From: Olsenella_K absiana | GTDB taxonomy: Bacteria > Actinomycetota > Coriobacteriia > Coriobacteriales > Atopobiaceae | Reading direction: 5' to 3' | Length of the DNA stretch: 64,000 nucleotides | Assembly (NCBI RefSeq): GCF_036408855.1 | Contig: NZ_JAZGJQ010000001.1 | Coordinates: 124,001 to 188,000 of the forward strand | Shown: piece after piece, positions 42,189 to 51,246 of the stretch | Numbering within the stretch: position 1 is the first letter of the stretch | Layout of the letters: every line of letters starts with the position of its first letter | The notes under the pieces: generated by a model | The model's input: only the letters and a program-made list of their open reading frames with translations | What the model was told of the DNA's origin: nothing | Databases searched by the model: none | Made by a program: the position numbers and the translations under genes

Positions 42189-45100
42189 ATGGCATTCGTT
42201 CATCTTCACAACCACTCGGACTTCTCCATCCTCGATGGCGCCACGCGCATACCGGACATGGTGAAGCGCGCGGTCGACCTCAAGATGCCCGCCGTCGCCC
42301 TGACGGACCACGGGTACATGTTCGGCATCCCTAACCTCGACCTGGAGTGCCGCAAGTACAACGACGACGCCGCCAACATGAAGCAGTGGCGCCACGACGT
42401 AGAGTGCTTCCAGAAGGGTTGGGAGCTGGAGGAGCCCGAGCCGGACGCGGAGGGGGCGGACTACTTCGACTGCGTGCACGCCCAGTGGGAGCGCGACGTC
42501 AGCGCCTGGGAGGGGTCGGGCCACGACCTCGAGGCGGTCCGCGCCTCCCGGCCGCACCTCAAGATCAAGCCGATCTTCGGGTGCGAGGCCTACTTCATCA
42601 CGGACGACTGCATCGAGCGCGGCACCAAGCAGCGCCGCTACCACCTGATCCTCCTCGCCAAGAACGAGGTCGGCTACCACAACCTCGTCAAGTGCATGTC
42701 GGTGGCGGCCGGCCACGAGATGATGTACTACAAGCCGCGCACCACCCTCGCCATGCTGGAGGAGTACCACGAGGGGCTCATCTGCCAGAGCGCCTGCGTG
42801 CAGGGGATCATCCAGCAGAACGTCCTGGACGGCAACTTCGACGAGGCCCGCTCGTGGGCGCGCACCTTCAAGCGCCTCTTCGGGGACGACTTCTACATGG
42901 AGGTCCAGGACCATGGCCTGACCTTCCGCAACGGCTGGGACGACCGCAAGCTCGACGAGTACCTCGTGAAGATCGCGCGCGAGCTGGACGTCAAGCTCGT
43001 CGCGACCAACGACTTCCACTACCTCACCCGCGAGGACGCGCCCACGCAGGACATCCTCTCCTGCATCGGCAAGGCGACCACCCTCGACGACACGACCCGC
43101 ATGCGGATGGAGGGCACCGAGTTCTACATGAAGAGCGAGGAGGAGATGCGCGAGCTCTTCTCCTGGCTCCCGGAGGCGTGCGACAACACCCTCGAGGTCG
43201 CCGCCAAGTGCGACTACGAGCTCGACTGGACGCACATGTACCTGCCTCAGTACCCGGGGCTCAAGCCGGGGGAGACGGCGGAGGCGCGCTTCCACGACGA
43301 GTGCGAGCGCGGCCTGGCCCGCCGCTACGGAGAGGACTGGCGCAACGTCGTCATCAACGGCATCAACGTCCAGGACCGCTTCGAGTACGAGTACAAGATC
43401 ATCTGCGACAAGGGCTTCGCCAACTACTTCCTCATCGTCCAGGACTACGTCCAGTGGGCCAAGGACAACGGCATCGGCGTCGGGCCGGGCCGCGGGTCGG
43501 CCGCGGGCGCCATCGTCGCCTACGCGATGAACATCACCAACTTCGACCCGCTCGAGAACGGTCTGATGTTCGAGAGGTTCCTCTCGCCGCAGCGCTCCGA
43601 GATGCCCGATATCGACATGGACTTCGACGACGAGCACCTCCAGGACGTCCTCGCGCACGTGCGCGACGTCTACGGCGAGGACCACGTCTGCAAGGTCATC
43701 ACCTACTCCACGATCAAGGCCAAGCAGGCCATCAACGACGCGGCGCGCGTGCTGGGCTTCCCCGTCTACATGGGCCAGCGCCTCTCCAAGATGCTCTCCA
43801 ACGACCCCAAGCTCTCGCTGCCCTGCGCCCTGCACAAGGGCGAGAAGCACCCCGACCAGTACTCCCCGGACTTCGAGGAGGCCTACGAGAAGGACGCGGA
43901 CTGCCACCGCATCATCGACGCGGCCCTCGCGATCGAGGGGCTGACCCGCGGCGAGGGCGTGCACGCCTGCGCCACGCTCATCGCGCCCACGCCCGTCACG
44001 GACCACGTGCCGACCAAGCTCGACACCAAGGGCAACGTCACGATCACGCAGTACGAGGGCCACTCGGTCGCGGACATGGGCCTGCTCAAGATGGACTTCC
44101 TGGGCCTGCGCACCCTCACGGTCATCAACAAGGCGCTCGCCAACATCCGCGCCTCCTACCCGGACGCCACGGACGTCGACCGTATGCCCGAGGCGGTGCG
44201 CGCCTGCGTCAAGCCTGGCGCCACCTGCGTGGACATCGACGTCGACAAGATCGACTTCTCCGACCCCAAGATATACGAGCTTCTGGGCTCCGGCAGGACC
44301 GCGGGCGTGTTCCAGGTGGAGTCCGGCGGCATGACCGCCACGATCAAGGCGATGCAGCCCAAGGAGTACAAGCAGATCGTGGCCCTCATCGCCCTGTACC
44401 GCCCGGGCCCCCTCGGTGCCGGCATGGTGACGAGCTACATCAACCGCATGAACGGCCGCGAGCCCGTCGTCTTCTACGACGACCGCCTGTCGGACATCCT
44501 GGACGAGACCTACGGTACGATCGTGTACCAGGAGCAGGTCATGCAGATCTCGGTCAAGATGAGTGGCTTCTCTGCCGGCGAGTCGGACTCGCGCATCAGG
44601 AAGCCCGTGGCCAAGAAGAAGATCAAGCTCCTGACCTCGACCGTCTTCCATTGGGACGACGGCAAGGACGAGACCACCTACGACCACTGGATGAACGGCG
44701 CCGTCGCCAACGGCTACAAGCGCGAGGTCGCCCAGCGCATCTGGGACGACGTCCTGGAGTTCGCCTCCTATGCCTTCAACAAGTCCCACTCCGCGGGCTA
44801 CGCCATCCTGGTCATGCAGACCGCCTGGCTCAAGGCCTACTTCCCCAAGGAGTACATGGCCTCGGTCCTGACCTCCTACATGGGCAAGACGGACAAGATC
44901 GTCCACTACGTCACGGCCTGCCACCACGAGGACATCAAGATCCTCCCGCCCGACATCAACGAGTCCGGCCGCGACTTCACGGCGACCTCCGAGGGCGTCC
45001 GCTTCGGCTTCGCCGGCATCCGCGGCGTGGGCGAGGCGGTCGGCGAGGCGATCATGGCCGAGCGCGAGGAGGGCGGCCCCTTCAAGAACATCCACGACTT

Positions 45101-46085
45101 CGTCGAGCGGATGGACTCCAAGGACGCCAACCGCCGCGTGGTCGAGGCGCTGATCAAGAGCGGCGCCTTCGACTCGACGGGCTACACGCGCCGTCAGTGC
45201 ATGCACTTCGTCGACAAGGCCAACCCTTCCAACATCATCGACGCCGCCGCCAAGCGGCAGCGCGACCGCGCTGCGGGCCAGAGCTCGCTGTTCGACCTGT
45301 TCGGCGGCGTCGAGGGCTCGGGCTTCGAGGACGAGGCCCCCGAGCCCGACGGCGTCGAGTGGGACCGCAGCGTCAAGCTCTCCCAGGAGCACGAGGTCCT
45401 TGGCCTCTACGTCTCCGACCACCCGCTGCGCCCCTACGAGTACGCCCTGACGAAGGCGCGCGACTACCAGATCTCCGAGCTCACCGCCTCGGAGGAGTAC
45501 ACCAATCCGGTGACGGGCGCCACGCAGACGCGCTATAAGGTCCCGGAGGGGGAGAGCATCCGCCTCGCGGGCATGGTCTCGTCCGTGCAGAAGAAGACCA
45601 CCAAGAACGGCGACTCGATGGCCATCGTCACCCTGGAGGACATGGAGGGCGAGATCACCCTGGTCGTCTTCCCCAAGCTCTACAAGGAGTGCGCCGCCAC
45701 GCTCGCAGGCGAGGTGGACGAGGAGACGGGCGAGACCCAGGGCGACGTCTTCGTGAAGGTGTCGGGCAAGCTCGAGCGCAGCGACCGGGGCGACCAGATT
45801 ATCTGCTCGACGGTGGAGCCGCTCGAGCTCAACGACCGCACCAACCGGCCGAAGGTCTTCGAGGTCATGATGCCGAGCAGGATGCTGAGCCGCGGCCGCA
45901 TGGAGCAGCTCGGGTCCATCTTCTCGCGCTACGTCGGCCTGGACCGGGTCGAGATCCTCGTGGAGGGCGCCTCCGGCGAGACCCTGCGGATGGCCCTGCC
46001 CACGCGCGTTGACGCGCACAACATGGTCCTGCGCGCGGAGGTGTGCGACCTTCTCGGCAAGGAGGGGTCCGTCGTGCTGGCGTAA
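42189..46085 (+). CDS. dnaE: DNA polymerase III alpha subunit
   Basis: Replicative polymerase of 1298 residues. The N-terminal PHP domain starts HLHNHSDFSILDGA and retains TDHG, FGCEAYF and ATNDFHYLTREDA. The polymerase core has GVGPGRGSAAGAIVAYA, the catalytic PDIDMDFDDEH, YRPGPLG, YQEQVMQI and FNKSHSAGYA. Helix-hairpin-helix elements (FAGIRGVGEAVGEAI) and a C-terminal OB fold (IRLAGMVSSVQKKTTKNGD) follow. It is about 110 residues longer than usual: roughly 65 extra acidic residues lie between the TDHG and GCEAYF parts of the PHP domain, and the fingers region after RIRKPVAKKK is extended. Ribosome site GGGAGG; no frameshift seen. Confidence 0.96.
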   Translation: MAFVHLHNHSDFSILDGATRIPDMVKRAVDLKMPAVALTDHGYMFGIPNLDLECRKYNDDAANMKQWRHDVECFQKGWELEEPEPDAEGADYFDCVHAQWERDVSAWEGSGHDLEAVRASRPHLKIKPIFGCEAYFITDDCIERGTKQRRYHLILLAKNEVGYHNLVKCMSVAAGHEMMYYKPRTTLAMLEEYHEGLICQSACVQGIIQQNVLDGNFDEARSWARTFKRLFGDDFYMEVQDHGLTFRNGWDDRKLDEYLVKIARELDVKLVATNDFHYLTREDAPTQDILSCIGKATTLDDTTRMRMEGTEFYMKSEEEMRELFSWLPEACDNTLEVAAKCDYELDWTHMYLPQYPGLKPGETAEARFHDECERGLARRYGEDWRNVVINGINVQDRFEYEYKIICDKGFANYFLIVQDYVQWAKDNGIGVGPGRGSAAGAIVAYAMNITNFDPLENGLMFERFLSPQRSEMPDIDMDFDDEHLQDVLAHVRDVYGEDHVCKVITYSTIKAKQAINDAARVLGFPVYMGQRLSKMLSNDPKLSLPCALHKGEKHPDQYSPDFEEAYEKDADCHRIIDAALAIEGLTRGEGVHACATLIAPTPVTDHVPTKLDTKGNVTITQYEGHSVADMGLLKMDFLGLRTLTVINKALANIRASYPDATDVDRMPEAVRACVKPGATCVDIDVDKIDFSDPKIYELLGSGRTAGVFQVESGGMTATIKAMQPKEYKQIVALIALYRPGPLGAGMVTSYINRMNGREPVVFYDDRLSDILDETYGTIVYQEQVMQISVKMSGFSAGESDSRIRKPVAKKKIKLLTSTVFHWDDGKDETTYDHWMNGAVANGYKREVAQRIWDDVLEFASYAFNKSHSAGYAILVMQTAWLKAYFPKEYMASVLTSYMGKTDKIVHYVTACHHEDIKILPPDINESGRDFTATSEGVRFGFAGIRGVGEAVGEAIMAEREEGGPFKNIHDFVERMDSKDANRRVVEALIKSGAFDSTGYTRRQCMHFVDKANPSNIIDAAAKRQRDRAAGQSSLFDLFGGVEGSGFEDEAPEPDGVEWDRSVKLSQEHEVLGLYVSDHPLRPYEYALTKARDYQISELTASEEYTNPVTGATQTRYKVPEGESIRLAGMVSSVQKKTTKNGDSMAIVTLEDMEGEITLVVFPKLYKECAATLAGEVDEETGETQGDVFVKVSGKLERSDRGDQIICSTVEPLELNDRTNRPKVFEVMMPSRMLSRGRMEQLGSIFSRYVGLDRVEILVEGASGETLRMALPTRVDAHNMVLRAEVCDLLGKEGSVVLA

Positions 46086-46149
46086 GGGGCTGGCACCTAG
46101 CTGGCCTCCGCGCCTCGGCCCCTCGGCCCGCGCGGTGCCCGCCCCCGAC

Positions 46150-46188
46150 CCGGCGCCTCCCGGGCCGCGTCGCCCCGGGAGGCGCCGG
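46150..46188 (+). terminator. 15-bp hairpin after dnaE
   Basis: Perfect 15-bp arms (46150-46164 and 46174-46188) with a nine-base loop, 65 bases after the dnaE stop. There is no T-tract; termination is inferred from strength and position. Confidence 0.6.
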
Positions 46189-46232
46189 CTGCCGCACGCG
46201 GCGCGACGTCCGCCCTTTCGCGGAATAAACGC

Positions 46233-46298
46233 TACCTAACAGGTAACAGATGCTTCGACGCGCGTATACTAGGTCCCGTTGGGGGGAACATACCTAAC
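46233..46298 (+). promoter_or_regulatory. Desulfoferrodoxin promoter with repeated TACCTAAC elements
   Basis: TATACT at 46265-46270 is the likely -10. TACCT-AAC-AGGTA (46233-46245) overlaps the -35 position, and a second TACCTAAC copy lies at 46291-46298, downstream of the start site. ACTAGGT at 46268-46274 adds a further half-site. The layout suits a repressor that binds on both sides of the promoter. Confidence 0.5.
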
Positions 46299-46335
46299 GT
46301 CGTGCATGTGCGCGACGAGGAGAGAGAGGAAGAGC

Positions 46336-46716
46336 ATGGCTGAGGTTACGTTCTACCGTTGCAACAAGTGCGGCAACCTTGTGGCCGTCGTCAACAAGGG
46401 TGGCTGCACGCCCACCTGCTGCGGCGAGCCGATGGAGGAGCTCAAGGCCGGCTCCACCGACGCCGCCACTGAGAAGCACGTGCCCGTCCTTGAGACCGAC
46501 GGCCACAAGCTGACCGTCACGGTCGGCTCCGTCGAGCACCCGATGCTCGAGGAGCACTACATCCAGTGGATCGCCCTCGCGGCGGACGACCGTCTCTACA
46601 TCCGCTACCTCAAGCCGGGTGACAAGCCCACGGCGAAGTTCTGCATCAACGGCGCGAACGACGTCACGGTCTACGAGTACTGCAACCTCCACGGCCTCTG
46701 GAAGGCCGACCTGTAG
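46336..46716 (+). CDS. dfx: Desulfoferrodoxin (class II superoxide reductase)
   Basis: Reduces superoxide to hydrogen peroxide without making oxygen, the usual defence in anaerobes. The 126 residues comprise an N-terminal desulforedoxin domain with the iron-binding cysteines C9, C12, C28 and C29 (YRCNKCGN, PTCCGEP) and the superoxide reductase domain with its histidine and cysteine ligands in EKHVP, VEHPMLEEHYIQWI and EYCNLHGLWK. The ATG at 46336 is chosen over one 57 bases upstream because it gives the family N-terminus and follows a GAGG-rich ribosome site. Single-gene transcript with a strong terminator. Confidence 0.95.
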   Translation: MAEVTFYRCNKCGNLVAVVNKGGCTPTCCGEPMEELKAGSTDAATEKHVPVLETDGHKLTVTVGSVEHPMLEEHYIQWIALAADDRLYIRYLKPGDKPTAKFCINGANDVTVYEYCNLHGLWKADL

Positions 46717-46739
46717 GTCCGAGGTCAAAAGTTCGTGAG

Positions 46740-46777
46740 AAGCTGCCAGCCGTGAGCCTCGCGGCTGGCAGCTTTTT
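46740..46777 (+). terminator. Intrinsic terminator of desulfoferrodoxin
   Basis: Perfect 13-bp stem (46740-46752 with 46762-46774) and a run of five T. It lies between dfx and the NadE-like gene, so they are separate transcripts unless read-through occurs. Confidence 0.93.
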
Positions 46778-46817
46778 CTACCATGGGTTTTCGGGACAGC
46801 GGCGTCTGGAGGTCTCC

Positions 46818-48752
46818 ATGAAGCTCTCGATCGCACAGATAGACACGCGCGCGGGCGACTTCGCCCGCACCGCGGAGCGCGTCGTCTCCATCTCGGAGGC
46901 CGCGGCGGCCCAGGGGGCGGACCTCCTCCTGCTCCCGCTCGCAGCGCTCACCGGCCCGCTTCCGGTCCAGTACGGCGACAGGGAGGGCTACCTCGTCGAC
47001 CTCTCCGAGGCCCTCTCGGACCTCTCCGCCCGCCTCGCCTGCCCCTGCCTTGCCCCGATCGTGTGCGACCTGGACGGCGACCCGCTTCCCGAGGCCATGC
47101 TGCTCCGGGACGGCGACGTCGTGCCGCTCAGGATGTCCTCCTACCTCGCAGGCCTCGCCGGGATGGGTGCGCGGGAGGACGACGAGTCCGACGACGGCCC
47201 CCTCACCCTCGAGGTCGGCGGCGTCGAGCTCGCCGTGGCCTTCACCTACGATGACCTCGACGACCTCCTGGACGAGCGGCCTGAGGTCGACGCCGTCGTC
47301 TACTTCGCCGGCTTTGGCTACGCGCTCGATGACGCCTCCTCCGTGCTCGCCGCCGACCTCACCGAGGGGCGCTACGTGGCGGACGCGCGCGAGCTGGACG
47401 CGTGGTTCGTGGGCGTCGGCTCGGTGGGCGGCTACGGCACCCAGGTGTACACGGGCTCGAGCTTCGTCCTCGCGCCGTGGGGCCAGCTCGCCGCCTGCGC
47501 TCCGAGCTTCGAGGAGGCCGTGGTCACAGCGGAGGTCGACCCGGCTGCGGAGGGCCCGCTCGCCCGGCCGCTGCCGCCCGAGGTCTTCAACAAGCCGCTG
47601 CACCTCTGGGAGGCGCTCACGCTCGGCCTGCGCGACTACCTGGGCAAGCTCGACCTCGGCGAGGTCGCGCTCGCCCTGGACGGCGGCGCGGGGACGCTCC
47701 TGCTCGCGACCCTCGCCTCGGACGCGCTGGGCCCCACGCACGTGCACGCCGTCCTCGCCGAGGGCGTCACGGAGGAGGGGGCGGCCGCCTCGCGCGAGCT
47801 CGCCCGCAACCTCCACCTGGACCTGCGCGAGGGGGCGGACGCCCCCGCGGCCGAGGCCATCGCGCACGCGCCCGCCCCGGCGCCCGCGGCGGTCGCCACG
47901 AGCAGGGCGCAGGTGCCCTTCGGACGAGACGAGGCGCTCCTCCACGACCTCACCGCGGTCCGCGTCTCGGCGCTTGCGCGCGAGGTCGCGGGCATCGCGC
48001 TCACGGCCGAGGACAAGACGGCGCTCGCCCTCGAGGCCGCGCCCGGCACCTGCACGCCGTCACAGCTCATGCCCCTGGGGGACGTGTACCGCTCCGACGT
48101 GCTCGAGCTCGCCCGGCTGCGCAACACCATCTCTCCCGTCATACCGGCCGCGGCCATGCGTGACTTCCGCGTGCCCGACGTGGAGGGCCTCGCCTCCGCC
48201 GCGCCGACCGACGCGGAGCGCCTCGCCCTGTGCGACACCGTGCTCGCGAGCCTCGTCGAGTGGGAGCAGCCGCTGACGGACGTCGTCGCGCAGCGCGGGG
48301 AGCCCGTGGTCGTCCGGGCCATAGCCCGTCGCCTGCGCGATCGCGAGCCCTTCCGGCTCGGTCGCACCCTCTGCCTCATGGTCTCCTCGCGCACGCTCTA
48401 CGACGCGCGCTCGCCGCTCGGGCTCGCCTGGCACGACCGCGTCCGCGGGGAGGGCGAGCGCATGAGCGAGCGGCAGCTGATGGACTACCTGCAGGAGCTG
48501 ACCGAACGCTCGCTCGACCTCGCCGGCGGCGGGGAGGGAGCCCAGGGGGGAGCCCCGGGGGAGGACGCCCGCGAGGACGAGGACGCAGGCCCCCGGGACG
48601 TGCGGGACGTCCTGGGGCTCCTTCGCGACCTCGCCCGCGGCGACCTCGGCGACCGCCTCGGTCGGGACGGGGAGGACGGCCTCGGCGGCGGCCAGCAGGG
48701 GATGGGGCCGACCGGCCCCCTGTCCTGGGGCGGGCCCTTCTCGGAGAACTGA
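46818..48752 (+). CDS. NAD-synthetase-like protein lacking the known active-site residues
   Basis: Predicted 644-residue protein with the layout of glutamine-dependent NAD synthetase: a nitrilase-fold domain (1-265) and a synthetase-like domain (about 270-560). Homology is visible in MKLSIAQIDTRAGDFA, LLLLPLAALTG, the DKTALAL segment and MPLGDVYRSDVLELARLRN. Yet the glutaminase glutamate is L41, the cysteine position is T143 (AFTYDDLDD), no lysine is found in the expected loop, and the SGGxDS ATP loop reads DGGAGT (288-293). The last 80 residues are acidic, Gly-rich and low in complexity. The frame is intact and has a GGAGG ribosome site, so it looks expressed, not decayed. A scaffold or regulatory role is possible; no function is assigned. 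Confidence 0.75.
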   Translation: MKLSIAQIDTRAGDFARTAERVVSISEAAAAQGADLLLLPLAALTGPLPVQYGDREGYLVDLSEALSDLSARLACPCLAPIVCDLDGDPLPEAMLLRDGDVVPLRMSSYLAGLAGMGAREDDESDDGPLTLEVGGVELAVAFTYDDLDDLLDERPEVDAVVYFAGFGYALDDASSVLAADLTEGRYVADARELDAWFVGVGSVGGYGTQVYTGSSFVLAPWGQLAACAPSFEEAVVTAEVDPAAEGPLARPLPPEVFNKPLHLWEALTLGLRDYLGKLDLGEVALALDGGAGTLLLATLASDALGPTHVHAVLAEGVTEEGAAASRELARNLHLDLREGADAPAAEAIAHAPAPAPAAVATSRAQVPFGRDEALLHDLTAVRVSALAREVAGIALTAEDKTALALEAAPGTCTPSQLMPLGDVYRSDVLELARLRNTISPVIPAAAMRDFRVPDVEGLASAAPTDAERLALCDTVLASLVEWEQPLTDVVAQRGEPVVVRAIARRLRDREPFRLGRTLCLMVSSRTLYDARSPLGLAWHDRVRGEGERMSERQLMDYLQELTERSLDLAGGGEGAQGGAPGEDAREDEDAGPRDVRDVLGLLRDLARGDLGDRLGRDGEDGLGGGQQGMGPTGPLSWGGPFSEN

Positions 48753-48833
48753 CGGCCGTACGCTTCGGGGTGTGGTAGGATAGAACAACCGTTCGTCGCT
48801 CCTCGGAGCCCGGCCCACGTCGGAGGTGGTCCC

Positions 48834-49499
48834 TTGGTTATCCTGGGCATAGACCCGGGGCTCGCGCACACGGGCTGGGGTGTCATAGAGACGCGGGGCT
48901 CGCTCGCCCGCGCGCGGGCCTACGGCTGCGTCGCGACGGATGCGGACGAGCCCCTGGACCGTCGCCTCGGGAGGATCTTCGACGAGGTGGAGTCCGCCAT
49001 CGCCACCTATGCCCCCACGGACGCGGCGGTCGAGAAGATCTTCTTCGGGGAGAACCAGCGCTCGGCCATCGCCACGGCGCACGCGCGCGGGGCCGCCATC
49101 GTGGCCTGCTCGCGCTACGGCCTCGCCCTGGGGGAGTACACGCCGATGCAGATCAAGCAGGCGGTCGTCGGGACGGGCAGCGCGGACAAGCGCCAGGTCA
49201 TCTACATGGTGCGCAACGTCCTGGCGCTCGACCACGACCCGCGGCCGGACCACTGCGCAGACGCTCTCGCCGCCGCCATCTGCCACGCCAACCTCGTGCG
49301 CACGCGCACCATCACGAGGGACGCGGCGACCGTGGCGGTCGCGGCGCAGGAGCGGGCGGAGCGGGAGCTGCGTGCCGCCGAGCGCCGCGAGGAGACGGCG
49401 GCGGCCACGGCGGCGAGGGTCGCCATAGGCGAGGGCGGGCGCGCCAGGGACAGGGGCGTCCTCGGGAGGTCACGTCAGAGCAGGAGGAACTCCAAGTGA
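48834..49499 (+). CDS. ruvC: RuvC, Holliday-junction resolvase
   Basis: Cuts Holliday junctions bound by RuvAB. The 221-residue protein has the four acidic catalytic positions in ILGIDPG (D7), AVEKIFFG (E67) and DHCADALAAAIC (D139, D143). The start is a TTG with GGAGGTGG just upstream; no ATG or GTG would retain the first catalytic strand. About 50 extra C-terminal residues, rich in Arg, Glu and Ala, exceed the usual 160-190. It overlaps ruvA by four bases (GTGA) in the order C-A-B. Confidence 0.95.
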   Translation: MVILGIDPGLAHTGWGVIETRGSLARARAYGCVATDADEPLDRRLGRIFDEVESAIATYAPTDAAVEKIFFGENQRSAIATAHARGAAIVACSRYGLALGEYTPMQIKQAVVGTGSADKRQVIYMVRNVLALDHDPRPDHCADALAAAICHANLVRTRTITRDAATVAVAAQERAERELRAAERREETAAATAARVAIGEGGRARDRGVLGRSRQSRRNSK

Positions 49500-50128
49500 T
49501 AGCACAGCTCACGGGCACGCTCCTGGAGGTGCTGCCGAGCCGCGTCGTGCTCGACGTCGGCGGCGTCGGCTTCGAGATGGGCGTCTCGTCCACCACGGCG
49601 AGCTCGCTGCCCCAGGTGGGGGAGGCGGGGGTGACCCTGCTGACGCGCCTGGTGGTGCGCGAGGACGCGATGGAGCTCTACGGCTTCTCCTCGCGCGAGG
49701 AGCGCGCGCTCTTCGACAAGCTCCGCGCCATCAGCGGTGTGGGCCCCAAGCTCGCCCTCTCCGTCCTCTCGACGTTCACCCCCGAGGGGCTCTCCTCCGT
49801 GGTCGTCTCGCAGGACGCCGGCGAGATGGCGCGGGTGCCCGGCGTGGGCAAGAAGAAGGCGAGCCGGCTGCTCGTGGAGCTCTCGGACGTCTTCGCGCGC
49901 GACCCGGAGCTCCTCGGCCTCGCCGCCACCGCCCCCGCCACGGCCTCTGGCCCCTCGACGCCCGGCGCCGCGGGCACGCTCGCGGACGAGACGACAGAGG
50001 CCCTCCTCGCGATGGGCTTCACGCCGCAGGAGGCGGAGCTCGCCATCAAGGGGCTCGACGAGGCGGGCGCCACGACCATCGAGGCCGCCGTCTCCTTCGC
50101 GCTCAGGCGCCTGGGGAGGGGAGCCTAG
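49496..50128 (+). CDS. ruvA: RuvA, Holliday-junction-binding subunit
   Basis: Tetrameric protein that binds the four-way junction and targets RuvB to it. The 210 residues show an OB-fold N-terminus (MIAQLTGTLLEVLPSRVVL), the two helix-hairpin-helix motifs (LRAISGVGPKLALSVL and ARVPGVGKKKASRLLVEL), an Ala/Pro linker and the C-terminal UBA-like domain (ETTEALLAMGFTPQEAELAI) that contacts RuvB. Start GTG overlaps the ruvC stop. RuvB follows with no spacer. Confidence 0.96.
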   Translation: MIAQLTGTLLEVLPSRVVLDVGGVGFEMGVSSTTASSLPQVGEAGVTLLTRLVVREDAMELYGFSSREERALFDKLRAISGVGPKLALSVLSTFTPEGLSSVVVSQDAGEMARVPGVGKKKASRLLVELSDVFARDPELLGLAATAPATASGPSTPGAAGTLADETTEALLAMGFTPQEAELAIKGLDEAGATTIEAAVSFALRRLGRGA

Positions 50129-51190
50129 ATGTGGGAGGCAGACAAGGACGACCTCTTCGAGGACGCGGGGGGTCGCGCACGGCGCTCGGAGGCGCCGTCG
50201 GTCACGGGCGAGCTCACCGAGGACGACCTCGACGTCGAGCACAGCCTGAGGCCGGCGAACCTCGTCGACTACATCGGCCAGGACCGCATCCGCGAGAACC
50301 TCCGCGTCCTCATCGCCGCCGCCAAGGACCGCGGGGAGACCCTCGACCACGTGCTGTTCAGCGGGCCTCCCGGCCTGGGCAAGACGACGCTCGCCAACGT
50401 CGTCGCCAACGAGATGGGCGCCCGCCTGCACACGACCTCCGGCCCCGCGATTGGCAGGACCGGGGACCTCGCCGCCATCCTCACCAACCTCGAGGAGGGC
50501 GACGTCCTCTTCGTCGACGAGATCCACCGCCTGAGCCGCCAGGTGGAGGAGGTGCTCTACCCCGCGATGGAGGACTTCTTCCTCGACATCGTGATCGGCA
50601 AGGGTCCGGCCGCCCGCTCGATCAGGCTGGACGTGCCGCACTTCACCCTCGTAGGAGCGACGACCCGCACCGGCCTGCTCACCGGCCCGCTGCGCGACCG
50701 CTTCGGCATCTCCTACCGCCTCGACTACTACGACGTGGCCGACCTCTCGCGCATCGTAGAGCGTTCGGCGAGGATCTTGGGGGTCGACATCGACGGGCAG
50801 GGTGCGGCGGAGATAGCCTCGCGCAGCAGGGGCACGCCGAGGCTGGCGAACCGCCTCCTCAAGCGCGTGCGCGACTACGCTCAGGTCCGCGCCGACGGCG
50901 CCATCACCTGGGAGGTGGCGGCCGAGGCCCTCTCCTTCTTCGAGATCGACGAGATGGGCCTCGACTGGATGGACGCGAAGATCCTGCGGGCGCTCTGCGA
51001 GACCTTCAGGGGCAGGCCGGTCGGCCTCACGACGATCGCCTCGGCCGTGGGGGAGGACCCCTCGACCCTCGAGGACGTCTACGAGCCCTACCTCATGCAG
51101 CGGGGCCTCGTCATCCGCACGCCCCAGGGCCGCCAGGCGACGCTGGCCGCTTTCGAGCACCTCGGGGTGGAGCCGCCCAGCGCGGGCTAG
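50129..51190 (+). CDS. ruvB: RuvB, branch-migration ATPase
   Basis: AAA+ hexameric motor that drives branch migration. The 353 residues have SLRPANLVDYIGQ, Walker A (GPPGLGKTTLANVVANE), Walker B (LFVDEIHRLSR), the beta-hairpin that contacts RuvA (EDFFLDIVIGKGPAARSI), sensor 1 (GATTRTG), the arginine-bearing sensor 2 (RGTPRLANRLLKRVRDYA) and the C-terminal winged helix. The ATG directly follows the ruvA stop. Confidence 0.97.
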   Translation: MWEADKDDLFEDAGGRARRSEAPSVTGELTEDDLDVEHSLRPANLVDYIGQDRIRENLRVLIAAAKDRGETLDHVLFSGPPGLGKTTLANVVANEMGARLHTTSGPAIGRTGDLAAILTNLEEGDVLFVDEIHRLSRQVEEVLYPAMEDFFLDIVIGKGPAARSIRLDVPHFTLVGATTRTGLLTGPLRDRFGISYRLDYYDVADLSRIVERSARILGVDIDGQGAAEIASRSRGTPRLANRLLKRVRDYAQVRADGAITWEVAAEALSFFEIDEMGLDWMDAKILRALCETFRGRPVGLTTIASAVGEDPSTLEDVYEPYLMQRGLVIRTPQGRQATLAAFEHLGVEPPSAG

Positions 51191-51246
51191 GCCGGGGTCG
51201 TATCATGGTTCCCCGCCGGGGGCGGGGAGGTGGAAGGGAGAGGTCC

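Noticed and set aside
38209..42195. Open frames over 1200 codons on the minus strand opposite addA and dnaE (also 42147-46019)
   Set aside because: They are antisense shadows made stop-free by high GC; products are repetitive in Leu, Val, Glu, Arg and lack any domain, while the plus strand encodes clear enzymes.
46818..48752. Treating the NadE-like gene as a pseudogene
   Set aside because: The frame has no stops or frameshifts over 644 codons and has a strong ribosome site; only catalytic residues are missing.
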